A DNA stretch of 64,000 nucleotides from Acidobacteriota bacterium (GTDB lineage: Bacteria > Acidobacteriota > Terriglobia > Terriglobales > Acidobacteriaceae), in NCBI GenBank assembly GCA_018268915.1, contig JAFDVQ010000019.1, positions 1-64,000 on the forward strand, in the 5' to 3' direction. The translations under genes were made by a program, and so were the position numbers. Shown here in pieces: positions 8,024-15,736 of the stretch; position 1 is the first letter of the stretch; every line of letters begins with the position of its first letter. The notes beneath the pieces were generated by a model. It made no database searches. It worked only from the letters and a program-made list of their open reading frames with translations, and had not been told where the DNA came from.

Positions 8024-9373
8024 TCACGCATGATCGGGCTGTAGGACCTTTATGACCTTGTTCTCCGATACGAACTTGTGGATGCTTTCTGCGACATAGT
8101 CCAGCATCGCGCTCGTGAGCCCCGGGTAAACACCGATCCAGAACACGTTGTTCATCACGAATTCGGTGTTCTTTAGATCACCGATTGTCCGATACGTGCA
8201 GCCCTCGTACGCGGGTTGGCGTATGAGGTTGCCGCCGAAGAGCAGTCTTGTCCCGATCTTCTTTCTGTCCAAAGCCAAGATCAACTCATTCCGTGTGAAT
8301 GGTGCTGATTCTCGCACTCCGATCAAGAATCCGAACCACGAAGGGTCGCTGCCCGGAGTCGCTTCAGACAGCATAAGGACATCATTCAGAGGCTTCAGAG
8401 CTTCGTATAGATGCTTGAAGTTTGCCTTCCGACGCTCGATGAAGTGCGGCAGCTTCTTGATCTGCGATACACCTAGGGCCGCCTGCATATCCGTGGCTTT
8501 GAGGTTGTAGCCGATATGCGAGTAGATGTACTTGTGATCGTAGCCGCAGGGAAGAGTTCCGAGTTCCCATTCGAAACGCTTGCCGCATGTGTTGTCTTTG
8601 CCGGTGTCGCACCAGCAATCGCGACCCCAATCTCGAAACGAGTCGATCAATACCTGGAGCGCCGGTTTATCCGTGAGCACGGCCCCGCCTTCACCCATGG
8701 TCATATGATGTGCTGGGTAGAAGCTGACAGTTGCAATGTCGCCAAACGTGCCGATGTGCTGACCCTTCCACGTTGATCCGAGTGCATCGCAGCAATCTTC
8801 AATCAGCCACAGATCATGCTTCTTCGCGAATGCAGTTACAGCATCAAGGTCGAAAACATTGCCCAGAGTATGCGCGACCATGATGGCGCGCGTCTTTTCG
8901 CTCCGTGCTGTTTCGAGCTGTGTTACATCGATCTCATAACTCGGCAGAGTTATATCCACGAATACCGGCACCAGTTGGTTCTGGATGATCGGGTTTAGCG
9001 TGGTCGGAAATCCGGCGGCCACGGTGATAACCTCGTCACCCGGCTTCAAGCGGCGATCGCCCAGCTTGGGCGAAGTCAAAGCGGATAACGCAACCAAGTT
9101 TGCGGATGAACCGGAGTTGACCAGCGATGCGCTGCGCACACCCACGAATCGGGCCAGCCTGCGTTCGAAGTCCTTGGCGAAGCGCCCTGTAGTGAACCAG
9201 GCATCCAGGCCCGATTCGACCACTGAGCCAATATCGTCGGCGTCCATGACTTTTCCGGAAACTGGAACAGGTGTGATGCCAGGTTGAAACGTGGGTTCAG
9301 GGAAGGCCTCAGCGAAATACTGCGCCGTCAGTTCTAGAATTTGCTGCCGAAGCCGTTCACTGCCGTTGGTCAT
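8024..9373 (-). CDS. rfbH: CDP-4-keto-6-deoxyglucose C3-dehydrase (E1, RfbH/DdhC)
   Basis: DegT/DnrJ/EryC1-fold enzyme of 449 residues with the hallmarks of the E1 dehydrase. The PLP lysine is replaced by histidine (YPAHHMTMGEGG), and a cluster of cysteines (RDCWCDTG, NTCGKR, LPCGYD) can hold the [2Fe-2S] centre. It therefore uses PMP to remove the C3 hydroxyl of CDP-6-deoxy-4-keto-glucose. The family needs an E3-type flavin iron-sulfur reductase (DdhD/AscD), and none is encoded in this window. It is the first gene of the leftward series and diverges from rfbF across about 140 bp. Confidence 0.93.
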   Translation of the reverse strand: MTNGSERLRQQILELTAQYFAEAFPEPTFQPGITPVPVSGKVMDADDIGSVVESGLDAWFTTGRFAKDFERRLARFVGVRSASLVNSGSSANLVALSALTSPKLGDRRLKPGDEVITVAAGFPTTLNPIIQNQLVPVFVDITLPSYEIDVTQLETARSEKTRAIMVAHTLGNVFDLDAVTAFAKKHDLWLIEDCCDALGSTWKGQHIGTFGDIATVSFYPAHHMTMGEGGAVLTDKPALQVLIDSFRDWGRDCWCDTGKDNTCGKRFEWELGTLPCGYDHKYIYSHIGYNLKATDMQAALGVSQIKKLPHFIERRKANFKHLYEALKPLNDVLMLSEATPGSDPSWFGFLIGVRESAPFTRNELILALDRKKIGTRLLFGGNLIRQPAYEGCTYRTIGDLKNTEFVMNNVFWIGVYPGLTSAMLDYVAESIHKFVSENKVIKVLQPDHA

Positions 9374-9513
9374 TGGGGAGTACGAAAGTACACCCCCAGC
9401 ATACCCAATTCATTCACACGCGTTGTAGTGTATTACTCAAGGAAAGCAACCAAGGTACCCAATTGATTCAAGCTGCCGCTCCCGCGCGTCTTACCGGGCA
9501 GCAAGGGGATGAG
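9374..9513. promoter_or_regulatory. Divergent promoter region of the CDP-sugar genes with a repeated 15-mer
   Basis: This 140-bp gap separates rfbH (leftward) and rfbF (rightward). It contains two copies of TACCCAATTSATTCA (S = C or G) at 9402-9416 and 9456-9470, 54 bp apart and differing at one position, plus a small GTAC-GAAA-GTAC hairpin at 9380-9391. The rfbF start at 9514 has AAGGGG at 9503-9508. The repeats could be sites for one regulator controlling both arms. I cannot assign -35 and -10 boxes with confidence. Confidence 0.5.
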
Positions 9514-10284
9514 ATGAAAGCAGTTATTTTGGCTGGCGGCCTCGGCACGCGGCTGAGCGAAGAAACCAGCGTCCGGCCGAAACCGATGGTTGAGATCGGT
9601 GGACGGCCTATTCTCTGGCACATCCTTAAGATTTATTCCCAGCACCAGATCAATGACTTCATTATCTGCTGCGGGTACAAGGGCTATCTAATCAAGGAAT
9701 ACTTTGCGAACTATTTCCTGCACATGTCGGACGTCACATTTGACATGGCTGAGAACCGTATGCAGGTGCATCAGAGTGTGGCTGAACCATGGCGCGTCAC
9801 ACTTGTTGACACGGGCGATAATGCCGGCACGGGTGGCCGTCTTCGCAACGTCGCCCGCTACCTCGAAGGGGAAGATGCTTTCTGCATGACATATGGGGAT
9901 GGCGTCAGTGATGTCGATATCTCAGCTGCCATCGAGTTCCACAAGAGCCATGGCAAGTTGGTGACCGTAACTGCAGTCCATCCAGCAGCCCGATTTGGTG
10001 GGTTGAGCGTAGAGGGCAGCACGGTGCACGCCTTTCGCGAGAAACCCGAAGGGGAAGGTGGATGGGTAAATGGCGGATTCTTCGTTTTGTCTCCGGAAGC
10101 TATTTCCGAGATTCCCGATGAGTCGACTACATTTGAGTTCGGACCTATTCAGCGGCTCACAGCGAAAGATGAGGTGCAAGCGTTCTTTCACAGCGGATTC
10201 TGGCAGCCCATGGACACGATACGCGACAAGCAGAAGCTGGAAGAACTCTGGGCCAGCGGAAGGGCTCCGTGGAAGACGTGGTAG
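9514..10284 (+). CDS. rfbF: Glucose-1-phosphate cytidylyltransferase
   Basis: Nucleotidyltransferase making CDP-glucose from CTP and glucose-1-phosphate. The N-terminus MKAVILAGGLGTRL, the following RPKPMVEIGGRPILWHI, and YGDGVSDVDI at the metal site match RfbF/DdhA closely. The predicted 256 residues equal the usual length. An in-frame upstream TTG at 9373 would add 47 residues, but that extension has no family resemblance, whereas the ATG at 9514 has an AAGGGG site. The gene overlaps rfbG by 16 bp. It supplies the first committed intermediate for the whole cluster. Confidence 0.93.
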   Translation: MKAVILAGGLGTRLSEETSVRPKPMVEIGGRPILWHILKIYSQHQINDFIICCGYKGYLIKEYFANYFLHMSDVTFDMAENRMQVHQSVAEPWRVTLVDTGDNAGTGGRLRNVARYLEGEDAFCMTYGDGVSDVDISAAIEFHKSHGKLVTVTAVHPAARFGGLSVEGSTVHAFREKPEGEGGWVNGGFFVLSPEAISEIPDESTTFEFGPIQRLTAKDEVQAFFHSGFWQPMDTIRDKQKLEELWASGRAPWKTW

Positions 10285-11357
10285 GGCCTTGGAGCGGCCG
10301 CCGTGTCTACATCACCGGCCATACCGGCTTCAAAGGTGGTTGGCTCGCGCTTTGGCTAGCTTCCAAGGGCGCGAAGATCCGAGGGTATGCTCTAGATCCT
10401 GCAACCCAACCCAATCTTTTTACTGACGCTCGCGTTGCCGATGTTCTCGACGACGATCGTGGCGACATTCAGGACTACCCGAAACTGGAAGCTTCTCTCG
10501 TCGATTTCGAACCTGAAGTCGTGTTCCATCTCGCAGCGCAACCACTCCTGCGTCGATCCTATGCCGACCCACTTGGTACTTATGGGGCCAATGTCATGGG
10601 CACAGCGAACTTGCTGGAAGCAGTCCGCAAGTCGCCGAGCGTACGCGCGGTCGTCTGCGTCACCACCGACAAGTGCTATCAGAACCGCGAATGGGCTTGG
10701 CCTTATCGCGAGACGGATCCTCTCGGCGGCCACGACCCATATTCATCGAGTAAGGCAGCTGCTGAAATCGTCGTCGCTGCGTTTCGCGATTCGTACTTTC
10801 CAGTGAATCGTCTTTCGGAACATCGCGTTGGGATCGCCTCCGCCCGAGCAGGCAACGTAATCGGGGGCGGAGACTGGTCTGAAGACCGTCTCATACCCGA
10901 CCTCATCCGCGGATTCGAATCAAGGCATCCTGTTCTGATCCGGCGTCCAAACGCGATCCGTCCTTGGCAGCACGTCCTCGAGCCGCTACAAGGCTATATC
11001 ACTCTCGCGGAACACTTGTTGGACGGTCGTCCCGAAGCAGCCACCGCATTTAACTTCGGGCCCGCTGACAGCGATGCCTGGTCTGTCGAACGAATTGCGA
11101 ACAAACTGGTTGAGCTTTGGGGGTCTGGCGCTTCATGGATTCGCGACGATGCTCCCAGCGTTCATGAGGCCCACTACCTCAAACTCGATTCCAGCAAAGC
11201 TCGATCGGACCTCGGCTGGCGTCCGCGACTCAGTCTGGAGACTGCGCTTGAGTGGACAATACATTGGTACAGGAGCTCAAAAGCAGGCAATGATATGTCC
11301 GCCGGTACCAGATTGCAGACGGCTCAATTCGAGCGTGCGCAACTCGTGTTTAGTTGA
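10269..11357 (+). CDS. rfbG: CDP-glucose 4,6-dehydratase
   Basis: Extended SDR of 362 residues with the NAD motif GHTGFKGGWL near 17-26, TTDKCYQN, and the catalytic Tyr/Lys in DPYSSSKAAAE. RPWQHVLEPLQGY in the C-terminal half is typical of RfbG/DdhB. It converts CDP-glucose to CDP-4-keto-6-deoxyglucose, the substrate of RfbH. A GTG start at 10269 lies within the rfbF 3' end, so translation is coupled. The last about 20 residues are less conserved than the rest. Confidence 0.93.
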   Translation: MEDVVGPWSGRRVYITGHTGFKGGWLALWLASKGAKIRGYALDPATQPNLFTDARVADVLDDDRGDIQDYPKLEASLVDFEPEVVFHLAAQPLLRRSYADPLGTYGANVMGTANLLEAVRKSPSVRAVVCVTTDKCYQNREWAWPYRETDPLGGHDPYSSSKAAAEIVVAAFRDSYFPVNRLSEHRVGIASARAGNVIGGGDWSEDRLIPDLIRGFESRHPVLIRRPNAIRPWQHVLEPLQGYITLAEHLLDGRPEAATAFNFGPADSDAWSVERIANKLVELWGSGASWIRDDAPSVHEAHYLKLDSSKARSDLGWRPRLSLETALEWTIHWYRSSKAGNDMSAGTRLQTAQFERAQLVFS

Positions 11358-11702
11358 GACCGTTGATTCGAGTTCAAGATTTGCCCCCTCTTCAAGTACT
11401 ATTTCAACTCCTTGGCTGCATCACCCAACGATAGTGAAAAATTCTTCAAGCTCGATTTGCCCTGGCACCGCCGAAGTACGGAAGAGTATTCACTGTTGCT
11501 CGAGAGCGCTGAGACCAATCTGCCACGTCCTTTCCAACTGCTCTCCTGTTGCGACCGATGCCGCAGCTTCGAGGGTTAAAAGGTCAGATCTTCAACGTCT
11601 TGGCGGTCGGTCCACTAGCAATGGGCTAGATGGGTGAACAAACTTCGTTGTGTGTCTGAGGTCAGCTCGTGCGAGTGCTATACTCACTCGGGTTTTGGGA
11701 AA
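11358..11702 (+). other. Gap after rfbG with a 71-codon open stretch lacking a start
   Basis: From 11367 to 11579 one forward frame stays open and reads like protein (for example KFFKLDLPWHRR and ETNLPRPFQLL), ending in TAA at 11577. It has no ATG and no good ribosome site, and I do not recognise the family. It may be the remnant of a deleted cluster gene, or chance. The remainder of the gap holds nothing I can name. Confidence 0.25.
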
Positions 11703-12950
11703 ATGCTAAGTTCTGAAACTAACGCACCCGGTCGATCGAACGGATTTTCCGTTCTAGCACGACGCGCAACAATCGTTATCTCGTTGTTAGTCTGCGTCGC
11801 GATTGATATCGGCTTGGCATGGCAGGCGCGTCGCCCGATCTCCCTAGGGCAGACTGACTTTATCGGCTTCTACACTGCAGGGCAGCTCGTATCTCAAGGC
11901 AAGGGTGTGGAACTGTTCGTTGGTCCTCTTGCGGATGGATCCGCCACATATCCGAATGCGCACCTTATCGGGTTCACGCATGCGCCGTACGAGGCACTCC
12001 TCTATGTTCCGTTCGCTTATTTGTCCTATGCGCCCGCCGCGTGGCTCTGGTGCATCCTCAGTATTTTGGTGGCGAATGTCTGCATTTTCCTGCTGCTCCC
12101 TGAAATACCGGCGATTGCCGCTCGGCCAGACCTAGCGATCTTGGCGGTTGGATTGTTCATGCCAGTTATGATCGCTGAATTTAACGGACAAGATTCACTA
12201 CTGACGCTTCTATTGTTTTGCTTGTGCTTCAAAGGCCTTATGCGCAATCAGGTTGTACTGGCAGGATCAGTGCTAGCTTGCGCGACTCTCAAGCTTCCCC
12301 TGATGATTCCGATGTTTCTTATGATCGTGGCGACCACCAGCAAGCGATGGAGATTCGTCGGAGGCTTCGCAGCGACAGGAAGCATACTATCTTTGCTGTC
12401 GATTGCCGCGGTTAGCTGGGAGGGGGTTTCGGGCTATCCGGCATTCCTTCGCCGATATTCAGAGCACGGCGATCGTTATCACGTTGCAGATATGCCGAAC
12501 CTGAGAGGTATAGCAGTCAGACTGATGGAGGGCCGGGCCTCAGAATCGGAAACCACGGTTGTGGTCTTTTCCCTCTCCATGTTGGCCGTCGTTTTTGCAA
12601 TCTGGGTTTGTCGTCGTTCCGGAAATGAGACGATTTCCTTGCAGTTTGCACTTTGCGTGACCACAACAATTCTGGTGGGTTACCACGAATACGCCTATGA
12701 CCTTGTCCTGCTGATCCTGCCCATTTTCGCAATCTGGAACTGGTTTTTGGCCCAGCCACAAGAGAACAGAAAGTACAAATGGATTCCGACGGCTCTTGCG
12801 CTACTGGTACTAGGCTCGCCCGCGGCTTCGCTTAAGCCGTCCCTTTTTTCATGGGAAGTCGTTCTCATTTACCTGTTCTTGTTCCGTCTGTTGTGGACAG
12901 CGAAAGCATCGCAAACTGCGGGCGATGTCATTGCTCTAGGTGCTGTTTAG
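11703..12950 (+). CDS. GT87/DUF2029-type integral membrane glycosyltransferase
   Basis: Polytopic membrane protein of about 415 residues with roughly ten hydrophobic segments. The periplasmic acidic motif after the first segment (QTDFIGFYTAGQL) and the later THAPYEALLYVPFAYL match the GT87 family, which uses polyprenyl-phosphate sugars such as mannose as donors at the outer face of the membrane. I chose the ATG at 11703, just before the hydrophilic tail and first membrane helix. A GTG at 11634 would add 23 residues that look non-coding. It converges on a second GT87-type gene. Donor and acceptor are unknown, but the ArnC-like enzyme at 2376 could supply the lipid-linked donor. Confidence 0.75.
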   Translation: MLSSETNAPGRSNGFSVLARRATIVISLLVCVAIDIGLAWQARRPISLGQTDFIGFYTAGQLVSQGKGVELFVGPLADGSATYPNAHLIGFTHAPYEALLYVPFAYLSYAPAAWLWCILSILVANVCIFLLLPEIPAIAARPDLAILAVGLFMPVMIAEFNGQDSLLTLLLFCLCFKGLMRNQVVLAGSVLACATLKLPLMIPMFLMIVATTSKRWRFVGGFAATGSILSLLSIAAVSWEGVSGYPAFLRRYSEHGDRYHVADMPNLRGIAVRLMEGRASESETTVVVFSLSMLAVVFAIWVCRRSGNETISLQFALCVTTTILVGYHEYAYDLVLLILPIFAIWNWFLAQPQENRKYKWIPTALALLVLGSPAASLKPSLFSWEVVLIYLFLFRLLWTAKASQTAGDVIALGAV

Positions 12951-13035
12951 TTTTTTACTCCTCAAAGCGATTGCGAACAAACCATTCTCCTCGAGCTTGG
13001 TACCCCAGTGAAGCTCGACGAACGCTGATTCGAGG

Positions 13036-14451
13036 TCAAATGTTTTTATCGGCAGGTGGTTCGCTGAGCAGCGGCCGGCCCGAGACGCGCAGAGAGTAAA
13101 TCCAAAGATAGAAAATCATCATCAAAAAAAGTGCAAGAGGCGCTGGATGACCGAGGAAAAGGATCTCGATTTTGCCTGCGAGCCCGACGAAGATTGGCAG
13201 ACCTTTGGTAACTGAGTTCAAAACCGCGCTGGACACTTCTCCCGTCAAGATGAATGCCAAGCCAGTGACTCCAATCGCGAGCCGTCCGATATTACCTTTT
13301 TCGGCGTAAAGATTGGCGCAGGCAGGAATGGCGAGCAGAATTAGCCGTGCATCATAGCCGCGATGATAAGTGACGAGCAGGGTCACTGGAGCGACAGCAG
13401 CCAGAGCGAGCCAGCTATTGTCAGTCGAGTAGCCTCGGTAAACGGTAATGAAAATCCAGAGCGAAAGAACTGCACCGCAAACGAGCCAGGCAACAGTGTT
13501 ATAAATCTGCGGTTCATCTCTGAAGACGCTAATTGCGGACTGGAGATCGACGATCATTTCAGGGGAGCGGAGACGTGCTGTTGGACCACGCGGCCCGGGA
13601 TCGTTGTTCGCTCCTGCGGTAGCCATCGTGGCCATGTTGGACCGCAATTCTGGCAACCAACCGGACGAGACTTGCGACACCCAGAAAATTCCCGCCAACG
13701 TGAGCAGCACCGTCACGCCGAGGCTTTGTAGCGCTCTCTTACGCAATGTTCCACCCGCGAGAAGCAGGTATAGCCAAACGAAACCAGCATCATGGGGTTT
13801 GAGAGCGAGGCTGACCGCCAGACAAAAGACTCCGGCCAGAACGCACCTTTGCTTGTAGAAGCACCAGATTGAAATCAGAGTCAAGGCTACGACCAATCCA
13901 GCCGGGTTGCCATTTCCCAGAACGATAGCGCTATTGACGAGACTGAGGCCGATGAGCGCTCCAGAGAGTGTTCGGGACTGACACGGTGAGAGATCCCAGA
14001 TCAGCGCAGCCGAGAGAAGCACCGCGGCAGCGGTGAGCACTGACCAAATCGCAAAAGCCGTCGGGAATGGAAGAATCGCAAGTGGAGCCACCATCACGAA
14101 AGTAGCGGGCAGGTTTAAATAGAGCGTCAGAGTGTGGTCCCGGAAGTGCGATGCGAGTGGCTCAGCAAACTCGCTTTGATAATAACGGAACAAGTCGCTC
14201 TCGCTGTAAGGATCCTGATGGTGTAGAAGGGCACGGGCACCGTAGATTACCGCTCTGAAGTCTTCCCCGGCATCCCCCGCCGTGAATTGCAATGTCGTAC
14301 CGAAAAGTAGAAAAATTGCTGCCCCCAAGCCCAGAAGATAAAATCCATCTCTTCCGTTGCTTTTGGCACTATTCGGTAGTTTTGGATCGGACGATTTCAT
14401 CTCGATAGTCGGCATACAGGGCACGGGCCATTCTAGCTCGGCGGCATGCAA
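13036..14451 (-). CDS. GT87/DUF2029-type integral membrane glycosyltransferase
   Basis: A 471-residue membrane protein with about eleven hydrophobic segments. After the first helix it has GDAGEDFRAVIYGARAL and then HQDPYSESDLFRYY, the acidic and aromatic pattern of GT87 enzymes. A GAGG site eight bases before the ATG at 14451 supports that start, although Met residues 13 and 18 are alternatives closer to the membrane segment. It is convergent with the other GT87-type gene at 11703 and marks the right end of the polysaccharide region. The two proteins share family features but are not close copies. Confidence 0.75.
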   Translation of the reverse strand: MHAAELEWPVPCMPTIEMKSSDPKLPNSAKSNGRDGFYLLGLGAAIFLLFGTTLQFTAGDAGEDFRAVIYGARALLHHQDPYSESDLFRYYQSEFAEPLASHFRDHTLTLYLNLPATFVMVAPLAILPFPTAFAIWSVLTAAAVLLSAALIWDLSPCQSRTLSGALIGLSLVNSAIVLGNGNPAGLVVALTLISIWCFYKQRCVLAGVFCLAVSLALKPHDAGFVWLYLLLAGGTLRKRALQSLGVTVLLTLAGIFWVSQVSSGWLPELRSNMATMATAGANNDPGPRGPTARLRSPEMIVDLQSAISVFRDEPQIYNTVAWLVCGAVLSLWIFITVYRGYSTDNSWLALAAVAPVTLLVTYHRGYDARLILLAIPACANLYAEKGNIGRLAIGVTGLAFILTGEVSSAVLNSVTKGLPIFVGLAGKIEILFLGHPAPLALFLMMIFYLWIYSLRVSGRPLLSEPPADKNI

Positions 14452-14599
14452 CCAACCTCATGATCCGCTCACTCATTTCGAGGTGAAACCTCTTAGAGGA
14501 TGCAGATCTCGAGGGGCTTCCCGATGAGTAGTGTTTAGGTATTCGGAGATCGTTGGATTGGTAAGCGTAACAAAAGTGCCTATGTTTCTGCTGACAAGT

Positions 14600-14623
14600 A
14601 ATCCTCCAAAACTTGGAAGGATT
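14600..14623 (-). terminator. Hairpin just after the ribbon-helix-helix gene
   Basis: AATCCT and AGGATT form the outer arms of an imperfect stem-loop that starts 3 bases beyond the stop codon of the leftward gene at 14626. There is no strong U tract, so a terminator role is tentative. Confidence 0.3.
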
Positions 14624-14625
14624 GT

Positions 14626-14850
14626 TTAGCGTACTCGCCGAGGGCCTAGTTTAATCCCAATTCCGCTCCTGAGCTTTTCCTTTTCGTCGCGGGCACTGCC
14701 CATTTCCAGTTCATCCCAGAGCCTGGTCAAGGTAATTTCCAGGTAGTTTGTGAGAGACCTGTGCTCTTTCTCAGCTTCCGTGATCAGCCTTTGCTTGAAT
14801 TCAGGGGAAACCCGGAAGTTGAGCGTTTCCTTTTTCTTGACAGGTTTCAA
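14626..14850 (-). CDS. Small ribbon-helix-helix-like protein (putative repressor/antitoxin)
   Basis: A 74-residue protein. Residues 8-50 read as a short beta-strand (ETLNFRVSP) followed by two helices (EFKQRLITEAEKE, SLTNYLEITLTRLW), the layout of Arc/CopG-type DNA-binding proteins that bind palindromes as dimers. The basic tail ends in GPRRVR. Upstream, 70-110 bp away, is a perfect 12-bp inverted repeat overlapping a promoter for the divergent gene, a natural target. No toxin gene is adjacent on the same strand. The call is from pattern only. Confidence 0.6.
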   Translation of the reverse strand: MKPVKKKETLNFRVSPEFKQRLITEAEKEHRSLTNYLEITLTRLWDELEMGSARDEKEKLRSGIGIKLGPRRVR

Positions 14851-14914
14851 CGGTGAGCCTCGGAGCGATGCTATCTAAGCCCCAATACCGCGTCAAGCTG
14901 ATAGGTCGAAGGAC

Positions 14915-14958
14915 TTGACATTAATGTAATGCATATTGCATTATTTATGCATTACATT
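14915..14958 (+). promoter_or_regulatory. Consensus promoter overlapped by a perfect 12-bp palindromic operator
   Basis: TTGACA at 14915-14920 is a consensus -35 box, with a weak -10 (CATTAT, 14939-14944) at 18-bp spacing. AATGTAATGCAT (14923-14934) and ATGCATTACATT (14947-14958) are perfect inverted copies around a 12-bp AT-rich centre that itself contains TTGCAT. The palindrome covers the spacer and -10 region of a promoter facing the gene at 14973, so a bound repressor would block it. The divergent RHH-like protein is the obvious candidate binder. Confidence 0.65.
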
Positions 14959-14972
14959 TTTAGAGTGCTCTC

Positions 14973-15544
14973 ATGCAGCGTGCCAAAGACAAACTGAACA
15001 GCCAGAACCGGAGGCTTGCTCGCCAGAAGTGGGGCAAGCAGTTAAGCAATCTGCTCGAGACACTTAATTCATTCTCGAGAGACTTCGGCTTTTCCGTCTC
15101 TTCTGGAGGCTTGGTTCTACTGAATGAGCACTGGTACGTGACCCATGTAGGTCTGATCAAGCTCGCCAGACGCAAACGGTGCTCTGGAATTCTGGCGGAG
15201 CCTGAACAAGAGTTCTGCAATCCGAATGAAGCGCACTGGGCTTTCCGAGCCACGGTCTACAAGTCGCCGACATGTCGCGGCTTTGTCGGCTTTGGCGACG
15301 CTAATCCATCGAACGTTCCTCTCTCGTTCGTGGCGCCGAGATGCGGGTGGCTGAAACCCGGGCAGTCGATCGAGCCCTGCGCAAAGCTTATGGCATCGGG
15401 ATTTGCTCCGTAGAAGAGATCGGAACCGCGCCCAATTTGCCTGAAAAGCCCGCTCCGCAGCAGTCGAATAGCAATGGCCGCAGTGCTGCACCCAGAGTCC
15501 GCGACCTTCTCTGCCAGATCATTCGCCAACACCGCATTTGGTGA
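14973..15544 (+). pseudogene. Frameshifted conserved hypothetical (possible strand-annealing/recombination-type protein)
   Basis: The first frame runs from ATG 14973 to 15413, but after PSNVPLSF (codon ending at 15329) it becomes meaningless. The next frame then continues sensibly as RGAEMRVAETRAVDRALRKA and YGIGICSVEEIG to 15544. Re-inserting one base near 15329 restores a single protein of about 190 residues. Its lysine- and arginine-rich N-terminus, WAFRATVY strand and AETRAVxRALRKAYGIG helix recall a family seen on Acidobacteria accessory DNA and are reminiscent of single-strand annealing proteins. That is a resemblance from memory, not a search result. Sense may also be lost after RQHRIW at the end. 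A programmed frameshift is possible but less likely than decay. Confidence 0.55.
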
Positions 15545-15672
15545 ATGCCTTCGATGTTCGAATGCAACGTCGTGGAGTTCCCATGCCACCGGACTGCCCG
15601 GATTGCCTGGCGATGACACAGAGCACCGTCATGTAGCTGAAAATACGTAGGTAAGCTTAGATCTGAACGTGT

Positions 15673-15730
15673 CTCCTATTCGGAAGGAAGTTGAGGTTAT
15701 TGAGGAGTTGAGGTTTTTTTCAAATAGGAG
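15673..15730 (+). promoter_or_regulatory. Inverted repeat able to hide the ribosome-binding site at 15726
   Basis: CTCCTATT (15673-15680) and AATAGGAG (15723-15730) are perfect complements. The right arm includes most of the strong AGGAGG ribosome site that precedes ATG 15737. In RNA the arms would enclose a 42-base loop and could mask that site. A small open frame ending LRFFSNRRS also crosses this segment and stops at TAATG, overlapping the ATG, so simple translational coupling is an alternative. Confidence 0.35.
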
Positions 15731-15736
15731 GAGCTA

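Noticed and set aside
9373..9513. N-terminal extension of rfbF from an upstream TTG
   Set aside because: The added residues do not match the family, and the ATG at 9514 has its own ribosome site and gives the normal length.
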